DNA from: Hymenolepis diminuta
Lineage: Eukaryota; Platyhelminthes; Cestoda; Cyclophyllidea; Hymenolepididae
Direction: 5' to 3'
DNA length: 64,000 nucleotides
Assembly (NCBI GenBank): GCA_900708905.1
Contig: CAADRB010000001.1
Span: 1,250,890-1,314,889 of the forward strand
The translations under genes and the position numbers were made by a program. Every line of letters begins with the position of its first letter. The first letter of the stretch is position 1. Below, piece after piece: positions 1-13,700 of this stretch. Under the pieces are notes generated by a model. The model searched no databases. It saw only the letters and a program-made list of their open reading frames with translations, and was not told the origin of the DNA.

Positions 1-1526
1 TATCTCTTCTATTAATGATTTTCCACGTGGTGGTGGAAGGTCATTTTGAACATGTGGGTTTTTTTCCGATTAGCCATCTGGGCTTTAAGGACATATCATT
101 TTAAGCTCTGTCACGATATTGATAGAGTCAATATAAAATCATGGGTTAGCCAAAATACCCCCTTCGTATTTCCTTTTATTACTGTAATTGCTTCTCACAA
201 AAAGCGTCTTGGGAAAAATGTGTATAACAATTCCTCTATGCACTAATTCTATAAATACAGATGTCACGTTTGAGCAGACTGAATTTTTATCCTAGCCATC
301 TGACGCATTGATCATGCACGAAAAACCACATAGCCAACATTCACTGAAGGTCACCAAAAATGGTCCGCTTATCTACGATGATTAGTATACCGATACAGGT
401 CGGATCAGTGTGGGCATGACTTCTAAGTTCTCCACTTGGGGAAGGGTGTGGTCTATGAAATAAGAATTATTCTGGAAAATAATGATCACTTAATACTCAA
501 GTTGGGAGATGATTTAGCAATTATCATACTTCATTTAATAAAGAGAGAAAAGGATAGTAATTATGATAATTCTTTTCTTGACAGGCGGACATTTCAAATG
601 GGGTTTGTTCACAGAGTGACTAAGGAGAAATATACACTTGTTTTCTTACATTTGGTATTAAGTTCACTTGTATTTTCATCATATTTAATAAATCAGCTCT
701 AATTGTTTGATATCAGGAAGATTAAATTCTATTTGCACGAGTCTAAACATTGGGTGGTTGTGTAATTCCCACCTTCACAGTAGCGGAGTGATTAACTACT
801 ATAAGCGAAGAGTCGCATAATTTGTTCTTGAATTCTAGAATCATCCAGAAATCTCAGTTAATCACAAGATAAAATATTAAAAAATTTTATCGATCAAAGT
901 GACAATAAAGAACGAATTTTTGCATGCGTCGAATAAATATGACCCATTATCATGATTTGTCGAGGGTTGCGAATGGTATTTCAAATTGGATAACCTAAAC
1001 ACCCTTCTCTTATATAACATTCGAGGCATCTTAATTAGGGAACACTTGTAATTATTAGAATACCGCTTAATTCAAGGATTCATGTTTTCAAATAACATGC
1101 ATTTTCGGTCAGTTTAGTAATCTGCAAGCAATTTACTAAACTGCTAATTAATGTTTCGTAAATGGAAAAACAACAACTGACGTTCAAAGTAGGCTATGGC
1201 GGAAAGCCACAGTGAAATCTATCCCTAGGAGCATGTTTTCAACTTCCGATTTATTGTTCAAGCCTCACAAATAATACTTTTATATAAAATAACAACGGCT
1301 TTGAATCAGCATGGATAATTCTCATTTAAAACGTTGTTTGCATACTTGCAATTTTGGATAATAGAATTCGTTTTATGGGTATATAATAAAATCTTTCAAA
1401 TTATGGGCGGGTTGAAAAACTTTTCCCCTATCATTTCCGATTCATAAAAAATATACAACAAAAGCATGAATCGTAAAACAAATTAATAGTGGAATTATAA
1501 TTTTTATGCGCCTTTTTTGTTTTCAG
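1..1526. other. intronic or upstream DNA of the tolloid gene
   Basis: AT-rich DNA left of the first visible tolloid exon. Since that exon begins inside the astacin domain, this stretch should be intron. I see no exon-like open frame with acceptor and donor here; the short ATG frames near 46-246 and 436-702 resemble nothing I know. A small perfect hairpin lies at 1110-1143. Confidence 0.5.
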
Positions 1527-1787
1527 ATCATGTTGAAATTCTACTTGAAAATGTTGTTGAGGGACAGGATTTTAACTTCAAGAAAATGGATTCGGGAGAG
1601 GTGAATTCTTTGCGGGAACCCTATGATTATAGTTCCATTATGCATTACGCTAAAGGAACTTTTGCAAAAGCCAATAAAGATGAAACCATTCGACCGAAAG
1701 CATGCTGTCCTCGGCCACCTATTGGACAGAGAATTCAACTTAGTCCTGGCGATGTTCGACAAACTAACAAACTCTATGGCTGTCCTT
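1527..1787 (+). CDS. tolloid/BMP1-like: tolloid exon: astacin domain C-terminal part
   Basis: Acceptor tttcag ends at 1526 and donor gtaagc begins at 1788. It encodes the end of the astacin domain: GEVNSL, the Met-turn [10 protein letters not shown], then IGQR..LS.GD and KLYGCP, all typical of tolloids. The preceding HExxHxxGxxH exon is outside the window. A CC pair in KACCPRPP is unusual where vertebrate tolloids have no cysteine pair. Confidence 0.93.
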
Positions 1788-4700
1788 GTAAGCATTTTGA
1801 AAATTATTAACTTGTTTATTTGATTCTTTGTAAGTTTGAACTAGAAGCAAGATAAAATTTACCTCTGATTATAAAAACCATTAATAAAATCTGGGTTTTA
1901 GCACAGAAAATAGAGAATACCAGCTTATATACTTGACAGACATAATTTTGCATTGGGTCATGTCACTTATTTACCGCCGGATCGGTTTCTAGGGAGTTTG
2001 GGATTTTATCTATTCATCAACAGGTTATAAAGAATTGAGACATGCTACTTTTAATAAATGCTGTCAATTAGATTCAACTAGAAGTTCGTTCACCTATGCG
2101 TCCTCAATAAAGGCTTCAAATCGTCCTAGAGGCAGAATGCTAGCGTATTTTGTAATTTTATGGTCACTCTGGCTGAGTCTTTATTGCTAATATTTACGTA
2201 ATTGCCTTTTATAAAAAAGGTAATAATACAATTTAAAAAATTGAGAATATTATACCAGAATATAAGTTATAAAACGTATCTGAGATTTTTTTCTTCGGTT
2301 AGAATAAGAATTATATATCTTCACTGATAAACAAAAAGAGTATTAACTCAGTATTATCTTACACAAGAATTCATCCCAAAATTTGAATTATACAATAGGA
2401 AAATAAAATCATCGATGAAATAATTCATCTTTCATCTCAGTTATCTAATTGTCAGTTGATCATAAAATTCCACTTTCTCCCATTAACATTTTTAATAAGC
2501 AGAACCAGTTGTGCATCCTTTTCCTAACTAGTACTTTCCATAAAGTTCTGTCAGAGTATCATCTCTATTTTTATGGACTTGAATCTTTAATTGTTTTCCT
2601 AATATTCCTATCTATCCAATACGTTCATTCGAATTCTTTGTCTGCATTACTCTTTTCTAGAGAATTTCATGATTTCCATAAAAAATAAATAAAATGTTTT
2701 GAATAATAACACAATAAAAATGTTGTATTTCTTGGATCCAATACAATTTTGCTCGAGTTTGTGCTTCAAAACTGCAAACTGTCATCCTCAGTCAAGAACA
2801 GTAACATTTTTAACTCTGGACTTGTACGCAGTGCCTAAAACAACTCTTTATTGTCAACTATAAATGCAATTGAAACATTGTTACACAATAGGCATTTATG
2901 TGTTCAAATTTATTTAGTTCAAAGAGTTAAGGGAAGGTGGAAATAAATCCCTTAATAACACTCAAAAGAGAATGACTTAAGGTGTTAAACAATGACCAGA
3001 ATACATTTGAAAGGCTGTCAGATAGTTTATTAGCATAGACTCTATCATTTTGGGGACATTTTGCGAACGTAGTTATGAAAAGTTATTCTCCCATGCTCTC
3101 ACAATAATATAGTTATAAAACCATAACGACTACACAGCGATTCACCATGAATGAACACAGCTTAAGTAGCTCTGCCAACTTAAAATGTTAAACTCTCTCA
3201 TTTCTGCTATGTTAAAACTGTAAGCTGCCAAATATCATATTAAATCATTTGTTTTCTTATCCAATGCAAGAAAAAGTGGATTGAAGCGCCAATACCGTCC
3301 TCTTTTATTATTAGAACTCCCATTAGGCACTGTTACTTTTCGGAACTTTGATTTCCTCTCGCAAAAAGACCATTAGCATTGTCTTTTCATTAAAACTGAA
3401 ATGTCTTTTATCTGAGTTTGGAAAAGGCTTGTGGAATATATTATATTGTGATAACCCATGGTAAGGGAAAAGAATTATTATTATCATCATAATTAGATGA
3501 CGGAGCTGTGCTAAATTACGACTTTAGCCACCTCATCTCTGCTATCTTAAGATTATTAGCTGAAGTTTTGAAGTTCCTCTCAAGATTTTTCATTGATCGA
3601 AAGCAGTGGATATGAACAGTTCTTTCATCAGCAAGATGCAGAAAACTTAAAAGCACCGGCTATTAGGAGAAAAATAATTTAAAATTATTAGCTATTTCAA
3701 GTCAAGTAAAAGAAATTTATAATTTTAGCTTGTGGACGAACACTAATGGAGCCATCAGGAACGTTCACGTCACCCCAAATGTCATGGGTAATACACAACA
3801 GTCAGGATTATAACACTGTCTCAGTTCCAGATATTGATTTCAATTCTCCAGATATTCTCACTGATCCGGCATCATTCTACCATCCTCTTACTCACGAATT
3901 GCCAAGTCCACATAGACTATCTGGTATGGTTGGTGATCGTATGGTATCTGACGATAGTCGATGGGCTAAATTGTCTTCGATCTCTGCTAAACTCAATGAG
4001 CTTAGTGCCGGACTCAAAAACGGCGACTCAATTCCTCCAACTTCTATGGAATTTGCATCGATGGGACCACTCTTCTGTCAGTGGAGAATTATCGGAGCTA
4101 TGGGTGAAAGAATTCATCTTAACTTCACATATATGGATATTTTCCAACAGTCAGATGAGCTTAAAACTGGGAATGGATTAACATTAAGTCAAGGATCTTC
4201 CCAAAACGCATGTGCTAATGATTATGTTGAGGTCCGGGATGGTTACTACTCTGGATCGCCATTAGTTGGTCGATATTGTGGAAAGAATCTTCCTCCAATG
4301 ATAGTATCGACAAAATCTCGACTATGGATTGAATACAGACGGTCTTCTGGCTCAGTCAGTAATGGGTTTGTAGCAGAATACCAAGGTAAGATCCCGTTAT
4401 ATAATGGCACAATTCTGATTAGCTGTTTGTGGTGGAGAAATTGTACAAGAGGAAGGAATTATCACCAGCCCAAGTTATCCAGAATTCTACAAGCCCAATA
4501 AGGAGTGTATCTGGAAAATTGTTGTTCCTACTGGCTTTTCGGTGGCTTTGACATTCCAGTCTTTCGATGTAAGTGGCTTCTTATATTATTCTAATGCAAT
4601 TGTCATTTTCGTACTAATAAATGGCTTCCTATTAATCAAGTTTAATTCAAAGAAGGTATTAGATGAGTGAATCTGGATTGTAATAAACTACTGTAAAAGG

Positions 4701-7700
4701 GGACCCTGATAAGGAACGAGACCGGCATTTCATTCGTTAAGGTTCTTATTTCTCTAATTGCTTTCAATTTGATTAATTGCTAGTGAGTTTTGTCAGTCCT
4801 TATGGCATTGTTTTGTAAATATATTCTTAGAAAATTCTTATTGCATAATCTCTGAAAATTGTGGAAGAAAACTGAAAATCAGTACGACTTGGAAAATATC
4901 TAAACCTAGATGAACAGATGAGATGGGAAAAAATTTATCCACACGTCTTTCTTGAGAATTGATTAAACAGATTTTGGACAAGCTCCTTGTGACAGTTCCA
5001 TTTTTCTATTTAGAACTTCCGCTAGCCACTATTTCTTTTCACAAATCTGATTTCTTTCAGCTTAAAAAATGCAATTTAGCTAAGTTGTAGGCACAAAAGT
5101 ACTTTGCTATTGTTATTGTTCGTGGCAAGGCAAAGCAAAGCTAGTTAGTTCTACTCTTGGGAAGGCATCTGCGTAAAGGGAGCAGGAAATGGGACAAAAA
5201 GGCATAAAACGGAATAGGATGTCAAGAAGAAGTAGGTAATGAAGTCAAGGCATCATGAGTCTTACCACATTTTGACTCCTCTCAATAGTATCATAAGCAG
5301 TAAGGTTCACCGTATTATGCTTTAATGTTCAAACTTAATGATTTAATTCCCAGGTTCATGGAACGAGATTGTGTGTACGATATTTGGAGCTTGTTGACGA
5401 TAGACTTAATTCAGTGGTTTGTGATGGCGCCTAGATTTGTTTAAATCATCTTATAGACAAAAGAGCAGACGAGACCAGCAACGATATTTTAACATAGCTG
5501 AGGTAAAATGCAATAATCATTTACAGTATTTAAAGTATCATTCACGTATCTTCTCCAATCTCTGGTAGCTTTAATGATTTATTTTAGAATTCGAGTAGTC
5601 AACTGACTTCAGAAATCCCTTTTCCTCTAATGAAGTTCATATTTTGCAACAACATGATTCTCTTTCCATGATAACTTTTCCCAAGTATATGTTCTTTAGC
5701 AGCTTTGCATGCATTTAATCTGATTTAATTTCGGGGGATAAAGTGATCTTAGAATTTTGTTTAAGTTCACTGCATACTGGATGTTCTTATTTCTAGTTTT
5801 ATAAATTCTAATGAAAAAAAACGTTGGAGAAGAGGGATAATTTGATGCTTTATGATCATATTATTGGAAGTCAACGGAAATGAATAAACAATAGAAGTAC
5901 TATTTCATTATCCTCGGTATCACTGGGTGTGTCCTTAATGTCATGGTTCCCACCCTATACCAACAGTTAATGAAGGTGGGGAAGAGGAGGCAATTTCTGT
6001 CATCATAATAAATTCTTGTTTGTTTCATTTTTCAGGGGGATTTAGAAATAGCTTCCGATACTAAAAATTGGATAATTTAAGCAATATTCGGCGTTTTGGA
6101 AATATGAATCCCAAGAGAGACACACATAATGTGTTTTAATGCACTGCACTTAATTCTAGAGTCTGAGAGTTTAAATTCTGCACGAAAGTTCTTAACAGTC
6201 TTTGCAACAATCTGAAGATCTGATTCCACATATCGTTGCATTCGAACAGCCGGTTTCCCAATTTGATACCACTCCGATAATTTGACAAGTTCTTGAAAAC
6301 GTATGAGTTACAATTCGATCACTCTGTATATGGGATGTGCAAATTAGGTCAACTTTAGAGTCTTCTTTCCAAGCTTGTGAAGTCATATTTAATAATTACC
6401 GAAGACCAATCTCGGCGTAGTGACCATTTTTTCCTCCCTACCCTTATTCTACACATTTTCATTTAGAATTTGGAACCTTTTGAACGCCATCTCAAAATAT
6501 TCTATTTGAAGAAGTATAAGTAGATGATTCCATCTCAACTTACTACTTAGCGTGTTAAGGATTTATCCTTTAACTATTGTCTCTCAGATGTCTTTTTATT
6601 TGGCGTTAAAAGTCACGGAAGGTTCAGGTTTTCTCAGATGGCTATATTGGTGAAATCCACTTCTTAGAAGTTGTTTTATTCGAGGATCTTCAACAATAAC
6701 TGTTCCCGTTTAACCTCTGTAGTGTTGTTTGGCGTCAACGTATAATTGTCAAATTCAGTATTCAATGTGAGAAAACCAGGACATATCAAACTTTTTCACT
6801 TAGAAAAGTAAAAAACTAGTGAAATTTTATTTTTTTAAAGAAATATTCGGAACGATTTCGTTACAGTTCTCCTAAAAGGTTATTTATCCTTCAATAGAAT
6901 ACGAAATTTCATACTAACAGATTATATCTTCAATTCTCTTGTTATTAAATAACAAAGTAATGAAATAATCGATTTTTGGGCAAGATAAATAGAATACAAT
7001 GTTGTTTGCTTTGTATATACTGATAATTAAAAAGCACTGATTCAAAATTTTAAACTTTAATAAAGCAAACAAAAATTTTGCCGATTTTAATTTTAACACA
7101 CAAATTAATCCTATTTGAAATGATATTTTTCAGTATATCCTACTTATTTTTAAGCATACTTAAATTCCCTAGGGACTCTTAATTAGACCTAATTCTTATG
7201 GAACGATGTGAATTGAAAGCCTAAAAAATCTATTTCTTATTTAATTGGACTGATTAATTTAAACTGTTGTTGAAATTATAGCAGTTTACTGACTCATAAT
7301 ATAACCAATCACTAGTGCATTTGAGAGATATTAAATAATCCCATTAGTTAAATATAGGACAATCGAAACTTTCGTACTTAAGCTATTTTTTGTCGGCGTC
7401 GGCGGTCTCCCCGAATGTCCCATTTCTAACGCTATACTTGTAGCCTGAACTACCTGCAATCAGAAATCACGCCTGCCTGAAAGACAGATGTCTCATTTAT
7501 TTGTGTGTTTCTAAACTATATTAAATATAAAATGGATAAAGGTATATCAAAATTCTTCTCACCCATCTTGTTTGAACTGATTTTGATTGCGCCTATTAAT
7601 TTAAGGCAATTTTTGACCAAACTTTAACTGACGAAACTTTTTTTATTTTTTACCCACTCACTGTTATTAGTGCTCACAATTCTCAATAACGAAAAGGCAT

Positions 7701-10700
7701 TTAACACGAAAAAAGGTAAATAAAATTCAGTGGTTAACATAGTCATCTGTGAAGTCAGACATCATGGATTTGATTAAAATTTGTCTAGTTAGTGAAGGAG
7801 ATTATGAAATGAAATTTCTCACCAGTAAAAATCTCCGACAAAGATGAGAGCTGAAAAGCGGTTTCCCAAAAGGACTACGTAATTAAAAATTGATAAAAGA
7901 GAAAAATGATGGGCAGAAGTAGAAGATAAAGTCAGATAATCAAATTAATTGCCATTTTCGCAAAATTTTATTCAATTTCTAACTACTTAGGGCATTCTAA
8001 TTGATTTAATGTGACATTAGAATATTTTGCGAGCCATCCTATTTCATTCGATGTGGATGTGATGGGATTTAGTTAAAAAAAGTCTTCTATTCTAAATCTT
8101 TGTAATTAAATAAAACTAATGACTTATATTTAAATTCACATCTTCACGTGTGGAAGTTGATTTTCTCCGAAATTGATATTCACTTTTCCTACAATTATTA
8201 AGTAACATAGAGTCTCTTCATTTTTATCTTTCCTCGTATATATTTCGTCCAGATGAAAGCATAAGTTACTTTATTGTCTATCTTAAATTGTTCTTTTCTT
8301 ACCTTAACCTTGAAACGCCGTTGCCTTGAAAAGAAAGGGCATTCTTCGTTAAAATCATTCATTTATGTTCTGTTATTTCTTTTCCAACTCCTACTAGGTG
8401 AATAATTTTTTACTTATATGGTCTTCATTTCAGAATACAGACGACATTTTTGACGTTCTGATATATTTTAGCATCAATCTGAAGTATTTCTGCGAGTTTT
8501 ATTTTTAATTAATTATGCCTGTTGTTTGAAAATAACTTCTTTCAGTCATTACTGTTCTGCATGGTATTATAATGAAGACAATTAACATTCTTCCCTTACT
8601 TCTTTCTTCTAATATCGTTATAGTTGCTCTTCCTTCTACATCTTAATCGTTTTAAACCATATTTACCTTCATTATTTATTCCATTGTCTAAGGTTAACAA
8701 AAGAAATACACAAAGCATCTATCCTTAATTAATTTTATCAAAATGACTGGGAGGTCAAAATTTATAATCTAAAAATATTTAAACATATAAAATACAATAA
8801 ATAATTACTTCATCAGTTGACGAGTTCATCTCTGAAGTCAAAAGTCAAGGATTCAATGCCCAGTGGTGTAAGCCAGTGAACAGAATGACCAATTTTTTGT
8901 TGGCTAATAAAGGGAATGACGGAATTCCAATTTTATAATATGGCAGATTCATGATGCTACTCCTCTACGCAAGATAAGCATCTAAAACGCTTTTCTAAAT
9001 GGAATTTGGAGATATAAATGAAATATAAATTCCGATTTACTTTTAGATTGAAAAACACGACAACTGCGTTTACGATTATTTGGAAATTCGAGACGGTCTT
9101 TCAGAGAGCTCTCCGGTATTGAAGAAGCTTTGTGGTTCTACTCTGCCGACACCGATCAAATCAACCAACAATATGATGTATATAAAATTCGTCTCGGATA
9201 GTTCAGTTGAAAAACAAGGCTTCACCATGAAATTCCAAAAAGGTAAGAGTTATTTCACATTAAAATGAAATATGGTATCATTTCTTAGCAAGGAGCAACA
9301 AATGTTATTTAATGACTTATAGGTGCCATAGTAGTTTCAACATTTTAGGTTATTGGAGATAATTCTTCATTTCCTTAACGATTGATCAGCTAAAATTGTT
9401 CTAAATTTGGAAGCCAGCTTCAATTTGATTTGCTAACTTCGCTGTATAATATTTCTCATTTCTTTAACCTCGAAAAGAATAATAAATTCCAATTCTATCA
9501 TTATATTTTGGATAAACTTTAATCCGCTCATGACTGGAATTTGAATCAATATCATCCAATGTCATAGATATACGAATACGAAATGAACCAAAGTTAGATG
9601 AGAGAAATGAGAACTGGTTGGCGAAAAATGAATTTAAGTTTTGATTATTTGATCAAGGTACATGTGCCTGGTCTATTAAACGAGTTTTAATTCACATTGT
9701 GGCTTTGATGTAGTGGAAACTTTAAATTAGAAACTGTCATTCAACAATCACTGTACCGATTATTGATACTTTCTGTATCTTTGTCGATATTTATTGTTAT
9801 TAGTTTCATTTACAAAATTAAATAAAGTTAACTTCGTCTACATATTAGTGATACAACGGTCTCTTAAGCTGCCATACCTTTAACCCCGAAGGGCGAAAAT
9901 ACAGGAAGTAGCAAGAAAACTGTGACTATCAATGTCATTACAAATTAGATATGCAGGGTTATTCTTTTTATTATGTGATATTTTTATTCTGTAAAGTTTG
10001 CCAATTATCTTCTTGAGAAAAGATAATGCGTCGATAGCCGAGTTTCTCCATGTGATGTTTACCTTACAGAGTTCGACGAGTGCAAAACGAATAAACATGG
10101 ATGTTCACACATCTGTGTTAATACCCTTGGCAGTTACCGGTGTCAATGCGAAATTGGCTATGAGCTCCATCCGGATGGCAAGCATTGTGAAGGTATGTTT
10201 ATTCCGATTATTTCAAGCCACTTTTTTAGCATCTCTTATAAAACAATAATTTTCAATAAGCTGTCTTCTGTGAAAGCTTACTAAAGAGAGACGTGCGGAT
10301 ATGGTAAAGAATAATTTGATAATTTATGATCGATATAACTTAATAACTGCTTAATTCAATCAGGCAACTTAATAAGGAAGTGGAGAATTAACTTATGTGG
10401 CTCTTTATCACTACCTTAGGGTTCGTGTGCATGAGTAATATTGTGAACTTACGGCGAGCATTTAGGACGAGCATAACTATAACTACCAATTAATTCTATT
10501 AATTGAAATAAAGAGAAAAAAACATTGAGAAACTTGAGGACATATAAAAGAGTGATTACATACATTACTGGCTAACGGATTTTGTCTTCTCTCTTCAATA
10601 TTGTATGATTAGATGCTTTAGATAAGTGACTGCAGGATAGAAATAAATCAAAACATATTTGACAAGAAATTTGGAATTTCCGTCATTTCCTATGTCCACA

Positions 10701-13700
10701 GACAACTAATAGATTGAAAATAGTAGTTTATTTTGTACAGAACTGAAGACATTATGCTATGGCTTTTAAAGAATTTGTGAATTCAATCAAGCATTTCTAT
10801 TAAATGTGCAAATAAAGAGGCTGGAAATCATTCATTTAAAATAATAATTAAAGATGAAATGCGTATGTTGCTAACAATTTAGCCAAATTTGCTAAAACAT
10901 AATCAGGCAAAATGTTTGTGAAAGACATTCTTGATTTACTGCCATTAGATACCTTAAATCCATAAGGATTCTTCTAGATTTCCCCAGAAACAACCACATT
11001 TAAAAACACCAACCAGTTGAAGATTTAATCATTGTTTATAAAAGTTCTGTTTAACATCACTAATCTCCCCCAATCAAGAATCGGTGGTCATGGATTAGAA
11101 TAGTTTGAATTAGATAGTTGGCTGGGGAGAAAGAGTTGTTACTGGATTGATAGTAATAAAATAATTTATTTCAATTTCACCAAGTAATGCCTTTAAAATA
11201 ACCATTGTAGATGCCTGTGGGGGAGTTATTAATGCAGCCAATGGAACAATTCAAACACCAGGATTTCCAGCTGAATATCCACCGAATAAGAATTGCATTT
11301 GGAAGATTATTGCTGCTCCAAAATCTACCATCTTCCTTAACTTCACCCATTTTGATCTTGAGGGCAAAAATGTAAGCTTATTTCTAAAACTTTCTTATTT
11401 CCTAATAAAGATAGTTGTATTGTGATAAAAGAGCATATGATGGCCCCAATTTTGGGCAGTTATCTTAATCGATCAAATTATCAGATGGGGTGTGTCTACT
11501 GTTGTAATGTAAGAAGTCTGTTTTCTGCTGATTGATATTGCCTACCAGATATTGCTAGACTACAGCTATCTCAAATTAAATGATATAGAACACTGGAATG
11601 AATTCACTCCGGGACACTTTAATAATTTCTCAAAGACAATATATCGGCATGAGAGTTTCTTTGTAGCATTGTTAGTTGAAGGTCAACCCACTATCGGATC
11701 GATAAGGGTTTTGTGCAGACCAACTATCAAGCTGTCGGGAAGTGCTTGCGCCCGGATAATGGCCGCTTGAAGACCACATGTCGCTGATATCTAAACCCTA
11801 GACTCTGCGGCCCTGAATTATATTTGTTGGAGTCTTATCAGTTTCAAAATCTCTGTCTTATTTTCACTGTCAGTCTTAATTATTTTAGTAGTGAAAAGCT
11901 ACATTAATAGATTAAACTATTAGGAGATGCATGGTGTGGTAAGTGATGCAAGTTTATTTCGTCTGTTTCCATCATTAATCCACTTAAACCTTTTCAATCA
12001 AAGGGGTTTTAATATACATGCCTAATTAATTGCATTTAGCCCCATTTTCTGAAAGTCGTCCCGATTTACGTGGGCGTGCACGTCACAACAGACCATTTGG
12101 CCAGTGTGTGTGTAATCGGATGTCTGACGCCATATCACATACCACCTAATGGCTCCTCCATTCGGATTAACAACGGTCACAAGTGGTTGTCAGAGTAACC
12201 TATGTTCTATTTTTTCGTGTTAAAAATAATTATGCGCTTCCCAGGGTTAAGCATTTTGTGCCCACACGTTAGTAGCGTTCCTAGTAGCACGAAAATTATG
12301 TGTAATGGTGATCGAAGTACGGTTGATTTACCGCTTATTTGGACATTTTGTTCTTTGAAGTTAGTGATTGATTAACACGGTTTGGTTGTTATTTTGGATT
12401 ATAAATGATATTTATAAAGGGTGATTTGCTCAGATTCATTGCTCAAATTAACGTATTCAATACGATCACTAAATTTAAAAATAATGGAAAAGATAATATT
12501 TAGATTCTGAAATTCCTCTTTAAGGACCTTAGAAAAAATTCACGGCAAATTTTAACGATTTCAATGTCTTTATTAAGGTACTCAATGGAACCACAACGCT
12601 ATCTTTTAATAATCGAAAGACGTACAACCTCTCTCTCTGTGCTTATTTCCTTTACTTCTCGGTCTGAATTTGACTTTACGAATTTGAAATGACATGAATG
12701 AGTAATAATTTGGATATTGAGTAATAGTGTTTTAAGTTAATATTCTACAATTAGTATCCACTTTTAATCACTAATCGCCCTTCAGCTTGAAAGGATATTT
12801 ATTACAACTCGAGATAATTCATCTCAATTGAATTTTGAAACCTCATAGTGTACCAATAAATTGGCCTGATTTTGAGCATTTAAACATCCGTAAATCGATT
12901 GTAGCGAGTCAATTTTCAGTTGATATTTCGCTTGTTATAACAAGTTATTTTTTGATGAAGGACAATAATATTGCAATGCCAGATGTTTCCCTTGATATTT
13001 GGGTAGAGGGTGAACAGAATGTTCCGCATTGAATGAAAAACATTTGTTAAAAGCAAAATATGTTTCTGATCCACCAATATAAATCCTAAGTGAGTTTATT
13101 TATGCATTCCGTGTCTACTGTGCTTATTAATTTTCAAAGGACTCCACCTTCATGTTTGAATTATGTTCAAAGCACACACCGCACATACCTACTAGATGGC
13201 TGAGAAATTCTGTGTTCGGGCATTACGTTTCATGCGTTTGCAGAGTGAACGATCATCCACAATGTTTAACAGGACAGTAATTATATTAAATTTTATTTAT
13301 CACAAAGACTATTCTCATTATTTAAAATACAAGTTTGCAGTAAAAATTTTTAATCATAGACATAAAATGTGAGGTGGTAGAATAAACAAGGGGGGATATG
13401 GTTATCCACTTGATGAACCACCACATATGAGGTGAGAGGGAATATCCAAGACATACTATGAGTCTTACATTTAAGCCATGACATAAAAGACAAAAAGGGA
13501 AAAGTTTCTCTATTTCATAGGTCGTCGTAAATGTACTGAGTGAAATTTCATAACGTAATCCGTAATTTAAACCCTACCATTATAATTGTAAGTAAAATCG
13601 CTGTCAATTACTGACAAATAATATAGTATCATTCTTTCTTATTTATTTAAAGTAAGATCATAAGAATCATGCGAAGTTGTTTAAACAGATACTGAAGTAA

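Larger units (their letters stand above)
4569..9046 (+). other. tolloid intron, 4.5 kb, with repeat insertions
   Basis: Long AT-rich intron within CUB2. It holds a dispersed repeat (about 5215-5410, also present near 18.56 kb) and two SINE-like tRNA-derived segments (about 7730 and 8813). No additional tolloid exon was found; a short CUB-like peptide near 5360 lies in the repeat and is a chance match. Confidence 0.6.

Noticed and set aside
5355..5420. Peptide like a CUB strand (RDCVYDIW) in a tolloid intron
   Set aside because: It lies inside a dispersed repeat that recurs near 18.7 kb without this peptide, it breaks quickly, and the true CUB2 second half is at 9047-9242.
6192..6386. Cys/Ser-rich 64-codon minus-strand frame in the tolloid intron
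   Set aside because: Cysteine spacing fits no EGF or other domain, and there is no splice support.
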